A stretch of DNA of 64,000 bases from Helianthus annuus (Eukaryota > Streptophyta > Magnoliopsida > Asterales > Asteraceae): the NCBI RefSeq assembly GCF_002127325.2, contig NC_035435.2, forward strand, positions 107,026,382-107,090,381, given 5' to 3'. Positions 47,310 to 58,785 of the stretch are shown in pieces. Below the pieces are notes generated by a model. It was not told where the DNA came from. It made no database searches and saw only the letters and a list, made by a program, of their open reading frames with translations. A program made the position numbers and the translations under genes. The stretch's first letter is position 1; each line of letters begins with the position of its first letter.

Positions 47310-48923
47310 ATGGCACAAGTGACTGTGAATGATCCAAAGCCGAAAATTGAAGAAATTCCAATCATTTCAGAGCATCCTGATGTCTTTCCTGACGAGTTAC
47401 CTGGATTACCTCCTGAGAGGCAAGTAGAATTCAGGATAGACATCCTCCCTGGATCTGCGCCTATTGCACGAGCTACGTATCGTCTAGCGCCTACCGAAAT
47501 GAAAGAGCTCAGAACTCAATTAGATGATTTATTGGAAAAAGGTTTCATTCAGCCCAGCTTTTCGACTTGGGGAGCTCCTATTTTATTCGTGAAAAAGAAA
47601 GGCAGATCAATGCGCTTATGCATTGATTACCGTGAACTGAATAAGGTAACGATCAAGAATCGTTATCCTTTACCCAGGATCGATGATTTGTTTGATCAAC
47701 TCCAAGGAGCGAGTTATTTCTCAAAGATTGATTTGAGATCTGGGTATCATCAACTCAAGGTTCGAACTGAAGATGTTCCAAAGACGGCATTCAGAACGAG
47801 GTATGGACATTTCGAGTTTTTAGTGATGCCCTTCGGGCTCACTAATGCGCCTGCAGCATTCATGGACCTCATGAATAGAGTCTGCAAGCCATATTTAGAT
47901 AAGTTTGTCATTGTCTTTATAGACGACATACTTATTTACTCTCGTAGCCAAGTGGAGCATGAAAAGCACCTTCGGTGTATTTTAGGACTGCTTCGACAGG
48001 AAAAGTTGTATGCCAAATTCTCCAAGTGTGAATTTTGGCTTCATAAGGTCCAGTTCCTTGGACATGTTGTCAGTGAACAAGGTATTCAAGTAGATCCTGC
48101 CAAGGTAGAAGTTGTTATGAATTGGGAAGCACCTAAGACACCTACGGAAATTCGCAGCTTTCTGGCTTTAGCTGGATATTATAGGAGATTCATTGAGAAC
48201 TTCTCAAGAATAGTTGCACCATTAACCTCATTGACCTTTAAGAATGTGAAATTTGTCTGGGGTCCAAAGCAGCAGGAATCCTTTGAGATTCTAAAACAAA
48301 AGTTGAGCAATGCTCCGGTATTATCTCTACCGAAAGGAGTTGAAGATTTTGTTGTTTACTGCGATGCTTCTCACACCGGCATGGGGTGTGTACTTATGCA
48401 GCAAGGCAATGTAATCGCCTATGTATCGCGACAGTTAAAGGTGCATGAAAAGAACTACACCACCTATGATTTAGAATTGGGCGCCGTGGTATTCGCACTA
48501 AAGTTGTGGAGACATTACTTATATGGAACTAAATGTGTGATCTATTCGGATCATAAGAGTCTCCAACATTTGTTCAATCAAAAAGAGCTCAATATGAGAC
48601 AGCGCCGTTGGATGGAAACTCTGAATGATTATGATTGCGAGATTCGCTACCATCCAGGAAAGGCAAATGTGGTTGCTGACGCTCTAAGCCGAAAGGAAAG
48701 AGTTAAACCAATAAGAATCAATGCCAAGAGCATTGAATTGAAAAATAGTCTGAATGAAAGGCTATTAGCTGCACAGAAAGATGCTGTTTTGGAAGTTAAT
48801 CTTCCAAATGAAAAGTTAGGTGTGACTACTGAACAGTTAACACCTGGGAAGGATGGAATTCTCAGGATGAACGATAGAATTTGGGTTCCTAATCAAGGAG
48901 GACTTCGAGATGTGATCCTTTAG
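47310..48923 (+). pseudogene. D reverse transcriptase and RNase H
   Basis: 537 codons without a stop from ATG 47310. [20 protein letters not shown] is followed by RT blocks [60 protein letters not shown] and [12 protein letters not shown]. Next come [16 protein letters not shown] and RNase H ([60 protein letters not shown]). RT and RNase H catalytic Asp residues are present. It ends at a TAG at 48921-48923 within the start of integrase (after RDVIL). This is the best-preserved pol segment in the window. Confidence 0.9.
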
Positions 48924-50176
48924 GAAGCCCACAACTCTAAGTATTCGGTTCACCCTAGAGGTGACAAGATGTATCAAGATTTGAAGGCTAATTATTGGTG
49001 GATAGGTTTGAAGAAATCTATTGCCACCCATGTAGCTAAGTGCCTGACGTGTGCTCAGATTAAAGCTGAACATCAAAAGCCATCAGGTCTTCTACAACAG
49101 CCAGAACTCCCTACATGGAAATGGGAAATGGTAACCATGGATTTTATAACCAAGTTACCTAGAACGAGGCACGGAAACGACACTATATGGGTTATTGTTG
49201 ATAGACTGACTAAGTCAGCACATTTCTTGCCCATCAAGGAGACTCATAGCTCCGATAAGTTAGCCCAGTTGTATGTTGATAAGATTGTAGCTCTTCATGG
49301 TGTACCGGTGTCTATTATCTCGGATAGAGATACTAGATACACCTCTCATTTTTGGAAAAGTTTCCAACAATCTTTGGGTACTCGTTTGAATTTTAGTACT
49401 GCTTACCATCCTCAGACTGACTGTCAGAGTGAGCGTACCATTCAGACCTTGGAAGACATGCTTCGTGCATGTGTTATTGATTTGGGTGGTAGTTGGGATG
49501 ACCACCTGCCATTGATCGAGTTCCCCTATAACAATAGTTATCATACCAGCCTTCAGGCTGCGCCTTTTGAGGCATTATATGGTAGGAAATGCAGAACGCC
49601 TGTCTGTTGGGCAGAAATAGGAGAAGCTCAGATATCAGGACCTGATATAGTCCTTGAGACTACAAACAAGATCGTCCAGATTCTTGATCGCCTAAAAGCT
49701 GCCAGAGATAGGCAGAAAAACTATGCTGACAAGAGGCGAAAACCTCTAAAGTTTGAAGTAGGCGATAAAGTTTTATTGAAAGTGTCACCCTGGAAAGGTG
49801 TGATGCGCTTTGGTAAAAGGGCAAGCTGAGCCCTAGATATATCGGACCATTTGAGATCATCAAATGTGTCGGCAGTGTAGCTTATAAGCTAAGATTGCCA
49901 GAGGAGCTGAGTGGAATTCATGATGTGTTCCACGTTTGCAATCTTTAGAAATGCCTAGCCGATGAATCGCTAGCTATGTCTCATAAAGACGTTCAAGTTG
50001 ATAAAAGTTTAAGATTCATTGAGAAACCTATATCGATCGAGGATCGGCAAGTCAAAAAGCTCCGAAGAAAGTATGTACCTATAGTAAAGGTCAAATGGGA
50101 CGCTCGTAGAGGTCCCGAATATACGTGGGAAGTCGAGTCCACTATGAAACAGAAGTACCCTCACTTGTTCCAGTAA
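48924..50176 (+). pseudogene. D integrase and chromodomain
   Basis: Continues directly after the stop at 48923: [15 protein letters not shown] and [11 protein letters not shown] (zinc part); DDE core with [24 protein letters not shown] and [20 protein letters not shown]; then [33 protein letters not shown] frameshift at about 49820 and a TAG at about 49946-49948 (HVCNL*KCLADE) break the C-terminal part. The tail has VKVKWDARRGPEYTWEVEST and ends KYPHLFQ, the same chromodomain type as A2. The PPT (AAGGGGGTGAGGA) is at 50200-50212. Confidence 0.88.
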
Positions 50177-50212
50177 ATCTCGGGGTCGAGATTTCTTTTA
50201 AGGGGGTGAGGA

Positions 50213-53200
50213 TATAACACCACGTAAAAACGTGTCCAATTATGTACAGACACGTGTCCTAAACTTTAATTGTGAGAAAGATTGAGTTTGAAGGACTAAA
50301 GTTGACAAACAATGAAACTATGCTTACAGAAGGACTAATAGTGTCAACATGCCAAAATTGGGCCTCTGAATGACCACACGTGAAGAAAATATTCCTAAAC
50401 GGGTGATCAATTGGATATAAGAAGCCGTTTGTGAAAATAATCGGAAGATTATAAATTACAAAGGTTAAAAGTGTCAATATGTCAATTCTGACCTCTGAGT
50501 GACCTTTTAATGAAATCGAGGCTTAGAAATATTCAAATATACTCCCGAGAATAAGTGGTAAAAATTTCACGTGATTCTGAGATCGTTAAGCATGTTTTCC
50601 AAACTTTGGGTTGAAAGTGTCAACTTGATAAAACTTGCTTTCATGAAGATATTTAACGAACTCGAGCCTAACGAAGTTAGTTTCCTCATCATAGAGCCTT
50701 AACATACTGACTACAAGGGCCTTACATGTCAACAACGAAGTTAAAAAGGGTTAAAAACAATCAGGGACTAAAGCTGCCAGCATTCAAACTTGTTTTGTCA
50801 GTTAACCCGGTCCACGCGGCCCGCGTAAGACACCCCTTAAGTCTTATGCGGCCCGCCAGAGAGTGCCAGTAACAGAAAAGTTGTGCCAGGTGTGGGTTTT
50901 GCCTGTTCCACCGCCTTTACCTAGTTTGTGACGACTCTTGGAGCTATATGTCGGTTATTTACAATAGCTACGACACCTGGGGTGATCCCAGGGCCCCCAA
51001 TTACACCTGGAAGTGATCAAGATTCATGGAAATTGTTATATAAGGAACTCTAGTCTTGAGGTTCATTTGCTCATTTGTAACAATTACAAATCACAACCAT
51101 CTGGAGCTTGCTAAGGACAAGGAGAAGACTCTCAAGTGTAGAAAAGACTGCTTGGACCTTAAGTAAGCCTCTAATTACTTGTTTAGTCGTTAGGATTAGC
51201 TTAATTACTCTAGAGTCTTAGTTTGACTTTCGAATTAATCTCCAATGGCTTAACTTCTGATCAAATTGAAAGTGGTTATAGAACCACATTAGTATAGGTG
51301 ATTAACCCTTAAAAGGGCATCTCCTAATTATCTCGTTTGACAAGTTAATTGTCGGGTCAAAGTAGTTTGACAAAAAGTCAAACTGGACTGAAATTGAAAA
51401 TTTGATTAAAATTAATAAACCAAAGGTTCTAAATTATATTTTTACATTCTAATGACTTGGTAATTAATATCTAATCATGTTTTATCAGTCCTAATCCGAC
51501 AATTAATAGTCTAAGGTCAGTTTATAACCGAAAGTCGCAAAAGCTTGACTTTTGCTTTGACTATCAGTTCTGACCCGTTCAAGCTTAATTCTTCCATGTT
51601 TTAAGCTTCCATTAGGACCACATTACTTAGTAGTATAACCCTCTGGAGTTATATTGTATGGTGCCTAATAGTTTGAATTATATGCACTTGATCGTGATTA
51701 TGCTTAAGAATGCCTAAAACGCCCTTTTTGTATAAAACCGAGATTTTTAGCAATGTGAATGGACTAAAACCTTTGCTACTGATATTTAGACATGTCCCGA
51801 AAATTTGATATCAGTTTGAGGTCTAAACCCGATTTTTGACACCAAACATTTTACTTACTGATGATAAATGATATTTTGGGATTATTGAAGATTTTTATTT
51901 ATTTTTAGTCTGAGCATAACATAGGATTATAGCCTAATTTCGATTATTGTCGGTTTTACCCTTTTCATACATAAAATGAGTTTTACATAACATTTTTATG
52001 CCAAACTTTTTGCTACTGATTTTATATGATAAATATAATATTTTGAACCTTATAAACTGATCAAAAAAAAAACTCAGATTTCCTATTTTTACCCAAATAG
52101 CCCTTTAAATCGGTTTTTAAGCATTTTTAGCCCCTAGTATGGGTCAAAACTATATTTGGCTTATAAAACTCATTACCTACTGATGTTTCAAGCTAATATA
52201 TATATAATATTACAGTAAGCTAAAGTTTTTAAATCCAGAAGTCTATTTTGACCTTTAAAAGCTTATGTAAAATTACCAAAATGCCCCTTCGGTGCATGAA
52301 TGATTATAAAAGGTACATTTCTCATATATTAAGTATCCTACTGATATAACTTATCAAAATACATGTTTTTACTAATTATAATCAGACCTGGAACTCAGTT
52401 TTATAAATAAACTCTTTTATGGGCATTAAAATTACCAAAATACCCTTATGGGATTTATTTTGGTTTAATTTGCTTTAAGGGCATATATGTTAATATATTA
52501 CTGATATATTAATATATTTTGAGCATAATAATGATTAAGACCTGTATATAATTCATTTGGTTACCCGTTACGCATTTATGCGTTCGGATCTGTTACGTGA
52601 CTAGTTTACGTAAAATAACCAAAACGGGCTTAACCTTATCATTTGATTCTCATTTTCCAGAATGTATTTAGTTTACCCATATTATACAAGTATCCAAGCT
52701 TGTCGGGTCTAAATCACATTCTATCTCGGTCTCCGCTTAATCTAGCGTTTAGAACCGTAAGGTTTCCTTCTAGCTAGCCGGTCTAAGTCCTTAACTTATT
52801 TAAAGACCCGTTAGCATCCTAATAGGCTAATTAAACCTTCTACACAGATTAATAGCTTCCGGTAAAAGTGCCTTTCAAGAACCTTAGGAATTTTACTGCT
52901 ATCACCAGGTAAATACTTTTAACTTATTTTCCCTATACGGGCTTGGGATACGGTATATTAATACCGCTTGGTCGGGTATGGGATTATTTTGTCGGATTGT
53001 GATTTAATAAATCCGCATAACCCATTTTAATCTGTCTTGTTTGATAACATAAACATTTCGGGGTTAACGACCGTGTCCTGGATATCCTCGGCTCATTTAA
53101 GTTAATAATGGCCACGACCTATGCACGGGGTGCAGGCATGCACCTGACAGATGCAAATGCTAAATATTAAATTACCCACAAGTTGGGGATAACTCCTTTG

Positions 53201-53728
53201 TGGGTTCTATAAGTGGTGAGTCAGTTATTCATGTCTGGCTTCCAAACCGGCCCCACATGTATGACAAACATGTAAAACTGTATACAAGATTTTAATAAAG
53301 ATTGTCCCAAGTTATAAATGATTTGTGCCTTGTGCACCTAAATCAATTTTCTTAAATGTATTCAAAACGAGTCAGTTAAATTGTATTTACCAGTGTAAAC
53401 TGACGTATTTTCCTAAAGATTGATTGACAGGTACTTCCCGAAATAGGCTGGAGCTATAGGGTGTTATAGAGGATCTTGCAAATCCAATAGATACCCGAGA
53501 TCTGTAGTTTTGTTTCTTTGTACATTATGATCCGCCTGTGGATCTTACTACATTCTTGTCTGTACATTCATAAACTCGAACGCTCAGACGTTATGGTTTG
53601 TAATAGTTTATTTTACCCAGCCTTTCGCTGTGCTAAATTATTGTGTGTATTGACTATGAAGATATCAACTATGTCATGATACTCCCCACCGGGCCCACCG
53701 ATAATACGTGGAATATTGGGGTGTGACA
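50213..53728 (+). mobile_element. D 3' LTR (3516 bp)
   Basis: From TATAACACCACG after the PPT to GGTGTGACA before the GTCTG duplication. As in A2 the 5' dinucleotide is TA and the 3' is CA. It contains GCGGCCCGCG-type motifs near 50815-50850 and a long AT-rich body with recurring ATTTTGACC/TACTGAT elements. No supported gene over 3.5 kb. The last 31 bp are the sequence reused at 45854-45884 and 46317-46347. Confidence 0.85.
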
Positions 53729-53991
53729 GTCTGTCTATGTACTGGCACTGTCGGTATATTCCTGAGTTATCCGCTTAACTGTGCTAACTGTGCTTTGTAC
53801 ATCAAGTATGTCACTAAAGTCTGTGTGTAATAAATGGAGTGATAGTATGAAATGTGATGCATATGTATGTATGTTACAGAAATCAGAAAGCAGTCTACGT
53901 CATCAGTTGTATTTAAGCACAATCATTAAGCACGTAATTAAGATTAATTAATTGTACGGATACCTGGTTTAGTGAGGGTTGTCACAGAAAA

Positions 53992-54200
53992 AGCCGAGCG
54001 TAAAAAACGGTGTGCAAAAACGACCCGTTAAAAAACGATGCGTGAAAAATCCGGACGTAAAAACGGAAAACGTAATTTTTTAACATAAAACAGAAAACGT
54101 AAATTTTTTAACGCAAAACGTAAAGTTTTTAACGTAAATGACGGCGCTTTAAAAAAACGACGCCTAAAAAAGCCGTGCGTAAAAAAACGGATCTTCAAAA
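53992..54200. repeat. Subterminal AACGTAAA repeat tract of F (right part)
   Basis: Continuation of 42586-43045 after the E insertion: AACGGAAAACGTAA, TTTTTAACGTAAA, GACGCCTAAAAAAGCCG. 54201-54491 is AT-rich without a gene. Confidence 0.75.
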
Positions 54201-54491
54201 CGTTTTTTTTTTAACAAATCTTTAAAAAAATTATCATAAAAATCTGATTTGAAAAAATTCTTTAACAAAAAAATCAGTTTCTTAATAAATAATTATTAAG
54301 ACAAAAAGTAATTAATGAATAGGACAAAAAAGGCAATTAAAAATAATATATATTAAAAGACAAAAAAAACAATTTTACTTATATACCCTTTAACAATAAA
54401 ATATTAAAAACATAATAAGACAAAAAGTGTTTAATATTAATTTTAACTACTTTTAATCTCATCTATCCATCTTCTTGATCTAATGGACAGA

Positions 54492-54546
54492 AAGTGGTTC
54501 TCGTAGTTCTTACAACTGGAGGTGGTTTTCATTTTAGCGGTCCCCT
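54492..54546 (-). repeat. F right terminal inverted repeat
   Basis: Reverse complement begins GGGGACCGCTAAAATGAAAA and pairs with 41476-41530. A (TA/CA)-rich bridge (54547-54608) separates it from element G. Confidence 0.8.
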
Positions 54547-55202
54547 ATATACATACATATATATACATATATATATGTATATATATGTGTATATATATAT
54601 ATGTATATAGGTACGGGATCAAAAGAAAACGCCCTAAAGTGTGAGAACGGTGAGAACGCATCGTGGCCCAACACGTGGCGCGAGATATAATTAGGGTCTG
54701 AGGGGTTTTTTTGTCTTTTCAATATTCCCTTTTTTCCCGATTTTGTGTGTCACATACTGCTTCATTTTTGGCGTCTAAGATAATTTTGGTGTTAACTAGA
54801 TTCGTTAGTTACTTGGCGTTTTACTGATTTTTGGATCTGTCTCGTTGAATTAATTTTTTTTGTGTCACATAGTTAATTTTTTTGGCGTTTTGGCGTTCCC
54901 CAGGTCATTTTTTTGGCGTTCGTGGCGTTTGTTAATAATTGATTACCATTGATTAATATTTTATAAGATTACAATAATACAAAATCAAAATAAACTAATA
55001 GTCTTCTGTGGATGGGATTACATCAGAGTTGTACCCATCGCTTTGTTCCTCACTTTCTTCAGATTTATCATCATATTTTAGATTGGCGTATAACGCCATC
55101 ATCTCGTCTTTGCCGCAGCCTATACTTGAATATCATTGCAACCCTGGATTTTGCACCGTTCGAAGGTGCTAAATCACAGAGTTGTTCAAGTAGATATAGC
55201 CT

Positions 55203-55562
55203 CTATGTCTTCAACATTTCCTCCATCGGCAATGAATATTTCACCCTGTGTTGATAAGTCACTTCAACCGTTCTTGCTTCTTCATGCACCACCCAACTGC
55301 TAACTATTGGTAGAGGAGTATCGTCAATATCATCATCATCATCTTCTGCTGGAAGTTTTCTCTCCAATCTTCTTATTACCGTTCGAGGTCTTTCACAATC
55401 GTTGGCCATTGGAACCCCAAGGGCCATAATATCTCTCTGAACCCAATCAGCCATACCAAGTATGGCTTTGATTGTCCTAACTTTCACCCTTCTCCTATCA
55501 GAGAACTTTAGGATGAATCGTCTCTCCGACCTTTCAAACCTCCATGCAATAACCTTAGCCAA
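55203..55562 (-). pseudogene. Hypothetical ORF fragment inside G
   Basis: 119 codons on the minus strand ending in a stop at 55203. The frame opens right after a TAA and the first residue is coded by TTG; the first ATG is at about codon 38, so this is probably an internal exon or a truncated gene. The sequence is basic at the N-terminus (AWRFERSERRFILKFSDRRR), then VKVRTIKAILGMADWVQRDI, PMANDCERPRTVIRRLERK, an Asp run (EDDDDDIDDTPLP) and WVVHEEARTVEVTYQHRVKY. I do not recognise the family. It could be a captured host exon or a piece of the element's own protein. Confidence 0.4.
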
Positions 55563-56611
55563 TTTTTAAGTTTTTGGCGTTTTAGACAATGTTTGGTATG
55601 TTAAGTTGTGTTCTCATGTTCTACTTTTATTTTTCCCCGCGCAGTGACTGGTAATTATGGCGTTTTGAAAAGATAAAATAAATTCAATTTCCTAAGTATT
55701 TGGATTTTAATATAATAAATGTTAGTAATTATGTTCCCATCGCTTCATTTTACTGTTTGCAGTTACTGTGTTTTGTTTCAGATTCATCTGTTTATCGCTG
55801 TAACACGTCCCATCTTTACAACTGTAATTATGGCGTTTTGTTTTCCAATGGCGTTTAGATAAACATGACATTTTTGTTTTATTCTCTTGCACATTGTTTT
55901 AACTTTTTTTAGATTTATTATAATAGTACTTGTCCAAAGTAATTTTATTATAGTTTGGTAGTTTGGGGCGTTTTATGGCATGATGGCGTTTCACAAGCAT
56001 TTGCTCATTTGGCGTTTTATTATATTTTTTATTAGAGAATTAATGTATTGTTCTTCTTAGCTGAAAATTACATAACAAACAACAGAAAAAGAAAATTAAA
56101 AAAGAAACAAATAGAAGAAATTTATGATCCAAATCTTCGCTGTCATCAGTCTCTTTCTTCTTTTGAAACTACAAGAACTGTCACAAATAAATGGCGTTTT
56201 GGGTTTGGCGTGGTTTTTTTCTTGTTCGTGTGTTGAAGTGGGTTTGTGGATGTTGGAGACATAGATCGAATCCGTGTGGGTGGATGCTATTTGCCCATCA
56301 TCTTCATTATCATCATCGAGGCCAAAGTAGCATTTACACTGGGATCGGTCTCTTCTCCTCATCCAAACCTTCTTCAAGAACAACGAAGACAAAATTACAT
56401 ATGGGTGTCATCAGTCCCTCTTTCTTGAAATTTGTCTATCTCATTCAGCAAATCTTACTTCCCTCACCTAACAAACCATTCAGCGAAACTTCATGCAGAA
56501 CATTACTGAGTATCAAAGAAAAGATGTTTACCATCATTGATTTCTCTCAACTGTTTGGTGTTTTACAGTGAGTGGTATTTAGGAACCATTGTGTTTTGTG
56601 TGTTTTTTTGG

Positions 56612-57072
56612 TGTGATCAACGGAAGGTGGTGAGACGTTTCTGTAAGTCCCCTAACGAGTGCGGATCGTAACAGAATCGTCGTCCAACCTAGAGTGCAGA
56701 ATCCTCTAGATCAGATTTCACAGAAAACGAGTAGAACAAGAATCAAGAACACGATGCACTTTCAATCCGGTCTTCTATTGATTATCCAACACGAAGTTTA
56801 CAATCAATTCAAGACCCACTCGAAATCTCTCAGCCACTCTCTGTAGATTTCTCTCTATGTCTCCAAATGTCTACAATGTCTAACCTAAACCCTAATGCCA
56901 AGCCTTGTATTTATAGGACAAGCTTTGCACATGGGCTTTGGTCTGGGCCAGGCCATTCTCCAAGCCCATAACACTAAATAACCCCCTAACCAATACTGCT
57001 AAGCCCAATACAAAATATCCAAAGACTAACTAAACAAACTATTAAGCTATTGACACAAAACATGCACTAACA
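56612..57072 (-). mobile_element. H 3' LTR
   Basis: 461 bp. Minus-strand start TGTTAGTGCATGTTTTGTG at 57072, immediately after the PPT AAGGGGGAGTT; minus-strand end CGTTGATCACA at 56612. TATA box CTATAAATAC at 56907-56916. No second LTR to compare with. Confidence 0.65.
56907..56916 (-). promoter_or_regulatory. TATA box of the H LTR
   Basis: Minus-strand CTATAAATAC about 160 bp from the LTR start, a normal U3/R position. Confidence 0.55.
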
Positions 57073-58785
57073 AACTCCCCCTTGACAATAGCTTCATAGT
57101 GTAACTTTGTCTTCAAACATCTTGCAGTCTTTTGGTCTTTGGATAGCGTCAGCTACACAGCTTCTGACATCAACAAACTCCCCCTTAGCTGATGCTTCCA
57201 ATCTCCAAAACTTTCATTCGTTGTAGATCAGCGAACTAGCAATCTTTGGTTAAGCAAGTATCTTCAACTCTTCCATGTCTCTCTCTTTCTCTTTCTGCAA
57301 CGTAGTAGAAGGATCCTACCATGCATCTTCACACGTTCTTCACTTCACTCTCAATCTACACTTTACTTGTATTCTGCACTTCATGTTGATAACTGCATCA
57401 ATCTGTTTAGCAACACAAGCAAGTATCTCGAAAAACCATTAGCCTTTTTCACATTTAAAGATAAACCAATATTTTATCTTTGTTTGCAAAAATAACTACC
57501 TGTCAGTTCAAAATGGGAGATCTTTTAAAAGGAAAATCTTTTTGGTATTTTTGATATTTTTCAACACAAACTACACTAACTAAACTAAACAAAAAGATAT
57601 TTACAATACTTCTTTTTGTGAGAATCATGTGCGAGAAGATCATATCAGCAAAATCAAACTGTTTCACACCATTAATCAATTCTTTATTTTATTTTTCGTG
57701 AAAATCAGTTCAAGACGATTACCAGTATGTTTGTCCATCTAAACAAAATGCATGAACATTTCAAGTACCATTACCGTATGATACGTTAAGGTAATTTTAG
57801 AATACCGAAATACGAGCATGTCCAACTTAAGGATGTACCCCCGCGATCAAGGTATGCACAAAGATTCATCGTAGTAGGTGAGTATACTGAATTCATCCGT
57901 TTTGTATTTCAACGATAGATAATTGGTGAACAGGTCAGTACTTCCGTACAGCAGAGAGACCAAAATATCTTATCGAGGGCTAAGACAGATACCATTTTTG
58001 GTACGAATTGTGCATTTTGCACTTATTGAATGACTCTCTTTGAGAGCTTTTTCACTTTGAGGGTTTTGGCATTTTTAGCTCTTTTAAGATATCCTGGGTG
58101 TGTCTAGGTCAGCATGTATCTGGATGCAGCAGAAGGACACCCCTGATAGCCCCGGATGAAATAACAGTATAAAGACCCAAAACTTCAGATTTTGGCAATC
58201 TATCAACGCAAGAATTAAGGTCATTAAACCATACACCCCTGATGTGTTCCCCACTCATACTCAGTGCATTTAGGTTTATATCACATTGGTAAGTTGATTA
58301 TTTCATGCTTTTGCCTACTGGTACATCATATGATGAAGCTGCTATCACACTTTAAGCAATTTAATTCAGTTTCAGTGTGACAGTCTAACTTGCTGATGTA
58401 TTATCATTTCTTCCTTTTAACACTGTGATAACTCATTTTGATTTTCTATTTTTTTATGTTTTTCATTTTTAAAATTTTACAACTTACTCCCCCTAAACTC
58501 ACGCACTATCTAAACTCTTTTTGGCTTAGAGGAATTCCTCCCCCTAAATTTTTTGTTTTTATGGAGTAAGTTTTAAAAACACAAATTTTAAACACAAACA
58601 AACTCCCCACTTTAAATCTGACAAAAGTTTTTCACTTTTAAAGTTCAGAATAATCAAAATAATCACAGAAGTAAAATAGTTCGTTACCCAAGTTAACCGA
58701 CTATTCACCTCAGATGCTTTACAGGAATAACCACTGTCGAACACATCAACAGTCCTTCTTGGTCATCGTGCATTCACTCAACAAC
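57073..58785 (-). other. H non-coding 3' region with multiple polypurine tracts
   Basis: Plus-strand CTCCCCCTT/CTCCCCCTA motifs (minus GGGGGAG) at 57073-57083, about 57178-57188, 58486-58494 and 58538-58546, plus a weaker one near 58605. No RT, RNase H or integrase is present. At about 58735-58745 the minus strand reads VFDSGYS, which looks like the protease DSG start; the rest of pol is missing from there. 57100-58480 shows no supported ORF. Confidence 0.6.

Larger units (their letters stand above)
45854..53728 (+). mobile_element. D: rearranged chromoviral gypsy element with U5 ends at both termini
   Basis: Insertion flanked by GTCTG (45849-45853 and 53729-53733). Left terminus TGTCACACCCCAATATTCCA is the reverse complement of the right terminus, the U5 end of its LTR (TGGAATATTGGGGTGTGACA). 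Between them: inverted 5' pieces (45854-46480), then forward gag (truncated), protease, RT-RNase H, integrase-chromodomain, PPT and a full 3.5-kb LTR. A normal 5' LTR is absent. See the component entries. Confidence 0.85.
43054..53986 (-). mobile_element. E: solo LTR (segments 43054-45853 and 53734-53986), split by D
   Basis: Minus-orientation LTR: plus-strand ends TGTCACACCCTGG and GGGTTGTCACA, so on the minus strand TGTGACAACCC to CAGGGTGTGACA. The TSD is GAAAA (43049-43053 and 53987-53991). Summed length without D is about 3.05 kb including the SINE. No PBS, gag or pol of its own is present, so it is a solo LTR. It sits inside the AACGTAAA tract of F. The 43054-45437 part holds no supported gene. 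Confidence 0.85.
41476..54546. mobile_element. F: DNA transposon-like element with ~55-bp terminal inverted repeats (contains E, D and a SINE)
   Basis: Left end GGGAGCCGCTAAAATGAAAA and following ~35 bp. The reverse complement of the right end begins GGGGACCGCTAAAATGAAAA. Both continue CCACC-CCAGTTGTAAGAAC and GAGAACCACT-TC with few mismatches. Both ends abut TA-rich DNA, so a TSD cannot be read. Without the nested LTR insertion the element would be about 2.1 kb. Long AT-flanked TIRs would fit a Mutator-like element, but no transposase is seen and the superfamily is not assigned. Confidence 0.7.
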
